The notes below the pieces were generated by a model. That model saw only the letters and a list, made by a program, of their open reading frames with translations. It was not told the origin of the DNA and searched no databases. Both the position numbers and the translations under genes were made by a program. Positions 1-5,399 of a stretch of 7,222 bases of DNA are shown in pieces. The first letter of the stretch is position 1. The number at the start of each line of letters is the position of its first letter. Source of the stretch: Lachnospiraceae bacterium (lineage in GTDB: Bacteria > Bacillota > Clostridia > Lachnospirales > Lachnospiraceae); NCBI GenBank assembly GCA_902363835.1, contig CABJBM010000057.1:1-7222 (forward strand). The letters are read 5' to 3'.

Positions 1-7
1 TTTACAC

Positions 8-66
8 AGAAAGGGAGCCATTGCTCCATAAGTGATAGTTCACTTATTTTGCAACAGCCCCTTTCT
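8..66. repeat. Structured non-coding element, possible IS end or terminator
   Basis: Three nested inverted repeats are visible. AGAAAGGG (8-15) pairs with CCCTTTCT (59-66) as an outer stem. Inside it, GGAGC (14-18) pairs with GCTCC (23-27), sharing two bases with the outer stem, and ATAAGTGA (28-35) pairs with TCACTTAT (40-47), followed by four Ts. Read on the minus strand the right edge begins AGAAAGGGGCTGTTGCAAAA. A CTGTTGCAAA core resembles terminal inverted repeats of several insertion-sequence families, so this may be the end of an element lying to the left of the window. The 28-50 hairpin with its short T-run could instead act as a terminator for an upstream gene. No coding region is seen here. 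Confidence 0.35.
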
Positions 67-238
67 GATGCTGTTTCCTGTGGTAAATTCCATTGCCATG
101 TTCTCACAGCAATATCCCAGCCTCCTTTTTGGAAAACGAATTCACAGAAATATCACGGTTTTAAGCATATTTTTTAAGGTTCCTTTCAGTTGAAGATGTT
201 AGGATATAGCACATAGAAAAGAAAAGGAGGAAGTCATT
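67..238 (+). other. Non-coding leader region upstream of the VTC operon
   Basis: This stretch has no supportable gene on either strand. It must hold the promoter of the downstream operon unless transcription enters from the left. I could not find a convincing -35/-10 pair: the best candidate, TTGGAA at 129-134 with TATCAC at 151-156, matches consensus at only four of six positions in each box. The region ends in a strong ribosome site, AGGAGG at 225-230, eight bases before the ATG at 239. Confidence 0.5.
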
Positions 239-958
239 ATGGCACAGGAAGTTTTTAAAAGATATGAAAAAAAATACCTCTTGACTCTTGCCCAATATCA
301 GGGATTGATGTGGGAACTGGTTAAGCAGATGTCCCCGGATCTTTATGGAAAACATACGATATCCAATATTTATTTTGATACCAGAGATTATAAACTGATC
401 CGTCAGTCGGCTGAAAAACCGGATTATAAGGAAAAGGTCCGGCTTCGGGCATATGGAAGTGCAGAGGAAGGAAGCACGGTTTATGCGGAATTAAAAAAGA
501 AATACGATGGAATCGTTTATAAGCGCAGAATGCCCCTGATCATGACAGAGGCCAGAAAATATCTTTATTACGGCATATATCCTAAAGAAGACAGCCAGGT
601 TTTCAGGGAGATCCGTTATGTTATGGGGCTTTATGATTTAAAGCCAATGGCATTTGTGGCTTATGACAGAACCGCATTTTATGGAAATGAAAACAGTGAA
701 CTGAGAGTCACATTTGACCGGAACATCCGGTGCAGGAACATGGAACTGGATCTGGTTAAAGGAGATTACGGAACCTGTATTTTAAAAGAGAACCAGATTT
801 TGATGGAGGTTAAAATTCCGGGGGCAATGCCTGTATGGATGAGCCGTATTTTTTCCCGGATTGGGATTTTTCCCGTGTCCTTTTCCAAATATGGTATGTA
901 CTATAAACAGATATTATATAAAAACCAGATTTCAGAAGGAGGGATTTATTGTGCTTGA
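239..958 (+). CDS. VTC-domain (polyphosphate polymerase-like) protein
   Basis: The 239-residue protein is a single VTC domain, the tunnel-shaped fold of the yeast vacuolar transporter chaperone catalytic subunit, which makes polyphosphate from ATP. Family hallmarks appear in order: RYEKKY at 8-13, IYFDT at 44-48, the basic strand KVRLR at 66-70, ELKKK at 84-88, YDRTAF at 142-147, RVTFD at 156-160, MEVKI at 189-193 (E190 and K192 are likely metal- and phosphate-binding positions) and SKYG at 216-219. There is no signal peptide or membrane segment, so it should be cytosolic, perhaps held at the membrane by the DUF4956 partner encoded next. The ATG at 239 has AGGAGG eight bases upstream. The gene ends inside the DUF4956 gene (8-base overlap), which indicates translational coupling. 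Family assignment is firm; enzymatic activity of such bacterial stand-alone VTC proteins is inferred from the fold only. Confidence 0.9.
   Translation: MAQEVFKRYEKKYLLTLAQYQGLMWELVKQMSPDLYGKHTISNIYFDTRDYKLIRQSAEKPDYKEKVRLRAYGSAEEGSTVYAELKKKYDGIVYKRRMPLIMTEARKYLYYGIYPKEDSQVFREIRYVMGLYDLKPMAFVAYDRTAFYGNENSELRVTFDRNIRCRNMELDLVKGDYGTCILKENQILMEVKIPGAMPVWMSRIFSRIGIFPVSFSKYGMYYKQILYKNQISEGGIYCA
937..943 (+). promoter_or_regulatory. Ribosome binding site fixing the GTG start of the DUF4956 gene
   Basis: AGGAGGG lies seven bases before the GTG at 951, inside the end of the VTC gene. A longer reading frame is open from an ATG at 861, but that ATG has no comparable ribosome site and its extra 30 residues are an out-of-frame reading of the VTC C-terminus. 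The GTG is therefore the chosen start. Confidence 0.85.
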
Positions 959-1628
959 CAGTATTTTAACAGAAACAACCGGTTCCAGTTTAACAATGGG
1001 CCATTTGCTGGTCTGTATGCTTGTATCCCTGGGGCTGGGCGCATTTTTAGCGGTTCTGCACACATTTAAAAATACATACAGTAAAAATTTTATTGTAACA
1101 CTGGCATTGCTTCCGGCCATTGTACAGGCGGTTATTACCATTGTAAATGGAAATCTGGGAACAGGGGTGGCGGTAATGGGAGCGTTCAGCCTGGTCCGGT
1201 TCCGCTCTGTGCCGGGAAATTCCAGGGAAATAGGCAGCATATTTTTAGCAATGGCAGTAGGGCTTGCAGCAGGAATGGGATATCTGGGAGTGGCTGTAAT
1301 GCTGTCCGTGGTAATAGGAGCGGCCATGATACTTCTGGTGTCCCTTCCCTTTGGAAAGAAAGGCTTTACAAAGAGGGAGCTTAAAATCACAATCCCGGAA
1401 AACCTTGATTATATGGGGATTTTTGACGACATATTTTCAAAGCACACCGGAAGGGTGCAGTTAAACAGAGTTAAGACCGTGAATATGGGAAGCCTTTACG
1501 AGCTTTGTTATCAGGTGGATTTAAAAGCTGAGCAGGAAGAAAAGGATATGCTGGATGAAATCAGATGCAGAAATGGCAATCTTCCGGTGGTATGCGGAAG
1601 AGTCCCCGAGGGCAGAGAGGAATTATAG
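951..1628 (+). CDS. DUF4956 family membrane protein
   Basis: The 225-residue product (GTG start) belongs to the DUF4956 family. Hydrophobic segments lie at about 17-37, 46-66, 95-113 and 114-132, suggesting four membrane helices. Between helices 2 and 3 is the conserved stretch GTGVAVMGAFSLVRFRS (70-86), leading into PGNSREIGSIF; its two arginines and Gly-rich run resemble the family core and could line a binding site or pore. A soluble C-terminal domain of about 85 residues (142-225) alternates strands and helices, includes MGSLYELCYQVDL (179-191) and probably faces the cytosol. No reaction is established for the family. Its repeated occurrence beside VTC-domain genes, as here with an 8-base overlap, suggests it forms a complex with the VTC protein or handles its product at the membrane. 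The stop codon TAG overlaps the ribosome site of the next gene. Confidence 0.88.
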   Translation: MLDSILTETTGSSLTMGHLLVCMLVSLGLGAFLAVLHTFKNTYSKNFIVTLALLPAIVQAVITIVNGNLGTGVAVMGAFSLVRFRSVPGNSREIGSIFLAMAVGLAAGMGYLGVAVMLSVVIGAAMILLVSLPFGKKGFTKRELKITIPENLDYMGIFDDIFSKHTGRVQLNRVKTVNMGSLYELCYQVDLKAEQEEKDMLDEIRCRNGNLPVVCGRVPEGREEL

Positions 1629-1642
1629 GAGGAAAATAATAG

Positions 1643-3346
1643 ATGAATAAAAAAATAAGATATGGATTAATGGCAGGATTGATTGGATTGACATTTCTCA
1701 CAGGCTGTCAGAAAGACAGCGGGCATAAGAAAAGCCAGAAGGCAGAATATGAAAATGGAACAGAAACGGTCATTACGGGAACTGACCAGGGATTTACCGT
1801 AGCAGGCAGCGGAGCAAAGGCTTTAGAAAATGTGGTCACCATTTCCTCTCCAGGAACTTACCGGTTCAGCGGAACAGTGGGAGATGGAAGGATTGTGATT
1901 GATGCGGGAAGCGAAGATGAGGTTACAATGATTCTGGACGGGCTTTCCATTGCAAGTTCGGATTTCTCCCCCATATATGGAAAGCAGTGCGGCCTTTTAA
2001 GGATCGTCACGGAAGAAGGAACGGAAAACACGGTATCAGATGGTTTGGCATACGCTTATTCCGTGACAGGAGAAAATGAACCGGATGCAGCCATATTCTG
2101 TAAGGGCGGCCTTGTCCTGGAGGGGGAAGGGACCCTGACTGTCAACGGAAATTACCAGGAAGGCATCAGGGGAAAGGACGATCTTACGGTTCAGTCAGGA
2201 AAGTATGTGATTCAATCGGTAAATGACGGGATCAAGGGGAAGGATTCCGTGGAAGTAAATAACGGTACCTTTGCCATAACGTCGGGAGGCGACGGAATAC
2301 AGGCAAGCAATGACACTGACGATGGGAAAGGATATGTAAAAATCAACGGCGGTGATTTTACGGTCAACGCAGGGGAAAAAGGCATTAAGGCGGAAACTCT
2401 GGTGGAAATAACAGGGGGAACCTTTTCCGTGGAATCTGTGGATGATGCAGTTCACAGCAACGGAGATGTAAAAATCACATCAGGGACAATGTCCTTATCA
2501 ACGGGAGATGATGCCATTCATGGAGATAATCATGTGGAGATATCAGGGGGAACCATTGATATCATCAAAAGCTATGAAGGTCTGGAAGGCTTATGCATTG
2601 ATATAACCGGAGGAGAAATAAAGGTGGTTTCTGAGGATGACGGGCTGAATGCGGCAGGTGGCAGAGATTCTTCCGGAAATGCAGGCAAGATGGGGGATGA
2701 TCCTTTTGCAGCAACAGAGGGAGCCTATATCCGGATCGCTGGGGGAAGCTTAAGCGTCAAGGCTTTGGGAGACGGAATTGATTCAAACGGGGATCTTATG
2801 ATAGAAGGAGGCTCCATTTATGTGGAGGGACCGGAAAACAGCGGAAATGGAATTCTGGATTTTAACGGAACAGGAACGATATCAGGGGGAACATTTACCG
2901 GAATCGGAAATGCGGGGATGTTCCAGGTGTTTTCTGAGGCGTCCGGTCAGCCGGTTATGGTGAAATATTACGAAGAAAAACAGGCGGCAGGAACATCTGT
3001 GGAGGTTTTGGACGATTCCGGAACACCACTTGTCCAGGTCACTCCTGACAAGGAATTTTCCGTATTGATTTTCAGTTCTTCTGACTTAGAGGTTGGAAAG
3101 ACCTATGAGATCCGTACCGGAGAAGCTGCGGAGGAAATTCAGGTGACCGGAATCTTAAACCAGTCAGGAAAAGCTTTGGAAGAGAATCCGGGGGGCAACA
3201 GAGGAGGAAATGGAGCCGGTGAAAGACAGGGAAGACCAGGAGCGCCGGGGCAGGGCAATTTCGCTCCCGAAGGAGAGAGCAGGGAAGCCGGGCCAAATGG
3301 ACCGGCAGGAGGCCCTTCCGGAGATAAGAAGGATCAGGAAGGATAA
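1643..3346 (+). CDS. Cthe_2159-type beta-helix carbohydrate-binding lipoprotein
   Basis: This is a 567-residue exported lipoprotein. Residues 1-21 form a lipoprotein signal peptide with lipobox LTGC, the acylated cysteine being C22, so the mature protein should be anchored on the outer face of the membrane. After an N-terminal beta region (40-160), residues of about 160-420 contain about ten imperfect 20-25-residue rungs of the form (D)DGIxGxxxVxIxGGTxxIxS (for example 194-214, 244-265, 266-287, 288-310), the mark of a right-handed parallel beta-helix. Acidic pairs recur at the same turn of successive rungs (DD at 267-268, 289-290, 332-333) and could bind calcium. A beta domain (425-505) and a Gly/Pro/Glu-rich unstructured tail (508-567) follow. 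The layout fits the Cthe_2159 family, whose founding member from Clostridium thermocellum is reported to bind cellulose and polygalacturonate and resembles polysaccharide lyases. Catalysis is not shown here. AGGAGG at 1627-1632, overlapping the previous stop codon, sets the start. Confidence 0.88.
   Translation: MNKKIRYGLMAGLIGLTFLTGCQKDSGHKKSQKAEYENGTETVITGTDQGFTVAGSGAKALENVVTISSPGTYRFSGTVGDGRIVIDAGSEDEVTMILDGLSIASSDFSPIYGKQCGLLRIVTEEGTENTVSDGLAYAYSVTGENEPDAAIFCKGGLVLEGEGTLTVNGNYQEGIRGKDDLTVQSGKYVIQSVNDGIKGKDSVEVNNGTFAITSGGDGIQASNDTDDGKGYVKINGGDFTVNAGEKGIKAETLVEITGGTFSVESVDDAVHSNGDVKITSGTMSLSTGDDAIHGDNHVEISGGTIDIIKSYEGLEGLCIDITGGEIKVVSEDDGLNAAGGRDSSGNAGKMGDDPFAATEGAYIRIAGGSLSVKALGDGIDSNGDLMIEGGSIYVEGPENSGNGILDFNGTGTISGGTFTGIGNAGMFQVFSEASGQPVMVKYYEEKQAAGTSVEVLDDSGTPLVQVTPDKEFSVLIFSSSDLEVGKTYEIRTGEAAEEIQVTGILNQSGKALEENPGGNRGGNGAGERQGRPGAPGQGNFAPEGESREAGPNGPAGGPSGDKKDQEG
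2120..2902 (+). repeat. Coding tandem repeat: beta-helix rungs
   Basis: This part of the lipoprotein gene encodes about ten degenerate repeats of 20-25 residues. Recurring elements are DGI/DAI/EGI, a short variable turn, a V-x-I strand, GGT or SGT, and a second short strand. At DNA level the copies are strongly diverged, with only short shared words such as tcaggggga, so this is old protein-level repetition rather than recent slippage. One rung (216-243) is lengthened by an Asp/Gly-rich loop and another (333-368) by a 25-30-residue insertion. Confidence 0.8.
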
Positions 3347-3367
3347 GTGAAAATTTGCAGTGGAAGG

Positions 3368-3420
3368 AGCTTTTACCAGGTTTGAGGAAAATATCTGCCT
3401 GGTAAAAGCTTTTTTAATTT
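3368..3420 (+). terminator. Intrinsic terminator of the VTC operon
   Basis: AGCTTTTACCAGG (3368-3380) and CCTGGTAAAAGCT (3398-3410) form a perfect 13-bp stem around a 17-base loop, followed directly by TTTTTAATTT. It lies 21 bases after the lipoprotein stop codon and separates the VTC operon from the PTS operon. Confidence 0.93.
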
Positions 3421-3507
3421 TCTGCATTTAAAACCTGATCCTTTTTTACGGAAAAGAAATCCCATGATACAAAATCTCCGATCCAATACCCGCTGAACAA
3501 AAAAAAC

Positions 3508-3536
3508 TTGACATTCATATAAAATTATAATATTAT
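3508..3536 (+). promoter_or_regulatory. Sigma-A-type promoter of the PTS operon
   Basis: A perfect -35 box TTGACA (3508-3513), a 17-base A/T-rich spacer and a -10 box TATTAT (3531-3536, five of six) form a standard housekeeping promoter. The predicted start near 3543 gives a leader of about 45 bases. No sigma-54 type -24/-12 element was seen, so this is not the LevR style of control known for some mannose-family PTS operons. Confidence 0.8.
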
Positions 3537-3555
3537 ATTGTTACAACAATATAAT
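3532..3555. promoter_or_regulatory. Perfect dyad operator over the -10 box, likely GntR site
   Basis: ATTATATTGTT (3532-3542) and AACAATATAAT (3545-3555) are exact reverse complements around a 2-base centre AC. The dyad starts at the second base of the -10 box and covers the predicted transcription start, the typical place for a repressor. Its core GTTACAAC keeps the outer GT and AC of the GTnTAnAC pattern described for HutC-type GntR regulators. A related dyad at the same offset lies in front of the gntR-type gene at 6272-6295, which makes that gene's product the obvious ligand. Confidence 0.75.
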
Positions 3556-3570
3556 GTTCTATAGTGAAAA

Positions 3571-3580
3571 AGGAAGGGGG
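3571..3580 (+). promoter_or_regulatory. Ribosome binding site pointing at an ATT start codon
   Basis: AGGAAGGGGG ends eight bases before the ATT codon at 3589-3591. The next in-frame accepted start, TTG at 3604, is 23 bases away from it, too far for normal initiation. This site is therefore the main sequence evidence for initiation at ATT. Confidence 0.65.
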
Positions 3581-3588
3581 AAAAAACT

Positions 3589-4008
3589 ATTAAGCAAATT
3601 GTTTTGGTAAGCCATGGCACAATGGCGGAGGGGATGTACAATGCTGCAAAGATGGTTTTTGGAAATCTGCCGCATGTTTCGTATCTTTGCCTTACTGAGG
3701 AGAAAGATATTGAGATATTTCGGGGAGAATTGGGGATACTCCTTGATGGGTTGAACCGGGAGGAGCAGGTGACGGTTCTTTGTGATATTGCCGGCGGTTC
3801 ACCGTACAATACCACTCTGGAGCTTCTGGCAAAGATGGGAAGCATGGATAAGGCAAGTATTGTTTCAGGCATGAACCTGCCTCTTCTGCTGCTGGTTTTA
3901 TCAGCGGAGGACAATAGCCGGGAGACAGTAATGCATTGTGCGGAAGAAGCACAGGGAAGCCTGCACCTGTTTGAGCTGAGGCGGGAAGGTGACGACGAGG
4001 AACTATAG
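3589..4008 (+). CDS. PTS mannose-family IIA component, probable ATT start
   Basis: This cytosolic IIA subunit of a Man/Fru/Sor-family permease accepts phosphate from HPr and passes it to IIB. From the ATT at 3589 the product has 139 residues and begins (M)KQIVLVSHGTMAEGM, matching the family pattern of a first beta strand leading to the phosphorylated histidine, here H9. The second active-site region CDIAGGSPYN (65-74, with D66 and GGSPYN) and VSGMNLPLLL (92-101) are also typical. The nearest conventional start, TTG at 3604, would delete the first strand, leave the histidine at position 4 and lack a ribosome site; upstream an in-frame TGA at 3565 closes the frame with no ATG, GTG or TTG between. 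IIA is separate from IIB, not fused as in ManX or ManL. First gene of the IIA-IIB-IIC-IID operon. Family certain, start probable. Confidence 0.9.
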   Translation: MKQIVLVSHGTMAEGMYNAAKMVFGNLPHVSYLCLTEEKDIEIFRGELGILLDGLNREEQVTVLCDIAGGSPYNTTLELLAKMGSMDKASIVSGMNLPLLLLVLSAEDNSRETVMHCAEEAQGSLHLFELRREGDDEEL

Positions 4009-4018
4009 CGAAAAGTTC

Positions 4019-4038
4019 TCCTCACATACGTTTGAGGA
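4019..4038 (+). other. Small hairpin between IIA and IIB genes
   Basis: TCCTCA (4019-4024) and TGAGGA (4033-4038) can form a 6-bp stem with an 8-base loop, just ahead of the IIB ribosome site. There is no T-tract, so it is not an intrinsic terminator. CTCCT at 4018-4022 could alternatively pair with AGGAG of the ribosome site at 4047-4051. A role in tuning IIB translation or mRNA stability is possible but unproven. Confidence 0.3.
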
Positions 4039-4045
4039 AAATAAA

Positions 4046-4052
4046 AAGGAGG
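4046..4052 (+). promoter_or_regulatory. Ribosome binding site fixing the GTG start of the IIB gene
   Basis: AAGGAGG lies seven bases before the GTG at 4060. A TTG two codons earlier (4054) is only one base from this site, too close for initiation, so GTG 4060 is preferred. Confidence 0.8.
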
Positions 4053-4059
4053 TTTGAGG

Positions 4060-4548
4060 GTGGCAATCAGTTTTATAAGAATTGACGACAGAATCATCCA
4101 TGGACAGATTATAATCCGCTGGTCCACGGAATATCCCTGCGATGGGATCATTGCAGTAGATGATAAGGCGGCATCCAATGAAGTGATTAAAAATGCGCTG
4201 CTGGCAGCATCTACAAAAAAGACGTTTATCTGGAGCCGCGAAAAATTCCGCTCCAAGATGGATGAGGCGGTGGCAAGCAGCAAGAATTATTTTGTTATCA
4301 CCAAAACACCTGATACCATGGCAGAGCTGCTGGTGGATTATGGTTTAAAGGTAAACACCGGCATTTTAAATGTGGGGCCTCAGAGTGCCAGGCAGGATAC
4401 CATCCGGGTCAATAAGAACGCGGATATCACCAAGGAAGATATGGCCAGCTATGAACGGATTCATCAGGCTGGCTATCAGATAGAGTTCCAGCTGGTTCCT
4501 GATTTTACAAAGGTGCGGTGGAGCGATGTCAGGCAAAAACTACTATAA
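4060..4548 (+). CDS. PTS mannose-family IIB component
   Basis: This 162-residue cytosolic IIB subunit takes phosphate from IIA on a histidine and transfers it to the sugar bound by the membrane complex. The N-terminus AISFIRIDDRIIHGQ carries the family signature RIDDRxIHGQ, with H14 as the phosphorylated residue. Also typical are VDDKAASNEVIKN (33-45), the NVGPQSARQDT region (104-114) and a C-terminal segment with YQIEFQLVPD (139-148). The length is normal for a stand-alone IIB of the Man/Fru/Sor family. It starts 51 bases after the IIA stop codon, and IIC follows after 28 bases with its own AGGGGG site. The subfamily (mannose, fructose, sorbose, GalNAc or amino-sugar type) cannot be decided from motifs alone. 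Confidence 0.93.
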   Translation: MAISFIRIDDRIIHGQIIIRWSTEYPCDGIIAVDDKAASNEVIKNALLAASTKKTFIWSREKFRSKMDEAVASSKNYFVITKTPDTMAELLVDYGLKVNTGILNVGPQSARQDTIRVNKNADITKEDMASYERIHQAGYQIEFQLVPDFTKVRWSDVRQKLL

Positions 4549-4576
4549 TTATTTGAATATCTAGGGGGATATTATT

Positions 4577-5398
4577 ATGCAGATAAACATCATACAGGCA
4601 GTAATGATTGGTATTTTATCGTATCTGGGTTCCTTGTCCTGTCCTTGGGCACTGGGACTTACCGGCGGCTGGTACACCCTTTCCAGGCCGTTGATTTCAG
4701 GCTTTTTAATTGGGCTGATCATGGGGGATGTTCAGACCGGTATCATTGTGGGAGTCGCTGTTCAGGTGGTATATATTGCGCTGGTCACACCGGGCGGACA
4801 GATGCCTCAGGATTTAAATGCGGCAGCATACATTGGCGTTGGATTGGGAATCATGGCAGTGAAATCCAATGCAACAGTGGAATCGGCAGTTGCCATAGCC
4901 ACGGCTGTGGGAGCAATCGGAACCATTTTCCACAATTTCATGATGATGACCAATTCCTTCTGGAACGCCAGAGCCATGAAATGTGCGGAAAAAGGGGATT
5001 ACAAAGGGCTGGCCTTTAATCACTGGGTGGGGCCCCAGATGCTGCAGTTCTGTTACCGGGTGATCCCTACGGTTGCCGTACTGTATTTTGGCCAGGGGCT
5101 GGCAGCGGAGATTATTGCCGTGTTCCCGGTGGATTCCTTTGTTATGAGAGCACTGACCGCTATCGGCGGCATGCTTCCGGCAGTGGGAGTGGCCATTCTT
5201 TTAAAACAGGTTACCAAGAAAAATATCGAGATTGTCAGATTCTTGTTTGGATTTGCTTTGGTTGCAGCCCTTGGCATCAATATGATTACCATTGCCATTT
5301 TTGGCGCGTTCTTCGCGTACAGCTATTTCCTGTATACCCAAAAAGACAATGCAGTCAAAGTTTCTGCGGCAGCAGACGATATGGAGGAGGAACTGTAA
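4577..5398 (+). CDS. PTS mannose-family IIC component (membrane)
   Basis: This 273-residue integral membrane subunit forms, with IID, the sugar-translocating channel of the permease. The N-terminal helix contains QAVMIGILSYLGSL (7-20); further hydrophobic segments lie at about 38-70, 83-95, 103-120, 160-182, 190-210 and 220-252. The polar loop VTPGGQMPQDLNAAAYIG (70-87) matches the conserved family region that ends in a small-residue helix and helps bind sugar. The short C-terminal tail (254-273) is charged and cytosolic. AGGGGG at 4563-4568 is eight bases before the ATG. The ribosome site of IID (GGAGGAGG, 5383-5390) lies inside this gene's last codons and the two genes are one base apart, so IIC and IID are translationally coupled, consistent with equal stoichiometry. 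Confidence 0.94.
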   Translation: MQINIIQAVMIGILSYLGSLSCPWALGLTGGWYTLSRPLISGFLIGLIMGDVQTGIIVGVAVQVVYIALVTPGGQMPQDLNAAAYIGVGLGIMAVKSNATVESAVAIATAVGAIGTIFHNFMMMTNSFWNARAMKCAEKGDYKGLAFNHWVGPQMLQFCYRVIPTVAVLYFGQGLAAEIIAVFPVDSFVMRALTAIGGMLPAVGVAILLKQVTKKNIEIVRFLFGFALVAALGINMITIAIFGAFFAYSYFLYTQKDNAVKVSAAADDMEEEL

Positions 5399-5399
5399 T

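Noticed and set aside
161..355. Minus-strand 64-codon frame crossing the start of the VTC gene
   Set aside because: It overlaps the VTC ribosome site and N-terminal coding sequence and shows no domain or initiation signal.
932..1390. Long minus-strand open frame across the DUF4956 gene
   Set aside because: It is antisense to a gene with clear family motifs, has no ribosome site, and its protein has no recognisable domain.
3380..4043. Exact 14-base repeat GTTTGAGGAAAATA at 3380-3393 and 4030-4043
   Set aside because: One copy is a terminator loop and the other lies in the IIA-IIB spacer. At this A/G-rich composition one such match in 7 kb is plausible by chance, and no third copy or symmetry supports a function.
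3525..4283. 252-codon minus-strand open frame across the PTS promoter, IIA and IIB
   Set aside because: It is Ser/Arg-rich nonsense antisense to two confidently identified PTS genes and covers the promoter and operator; treated as a frame shadow.
4645..5019. 124-codon + strand frame inside IIC
   Set aside because: It overlaps the IIC coding frame, is rich in His, Cys, Ser and Gly as expected for a shifted frame, and has no ribosome site.
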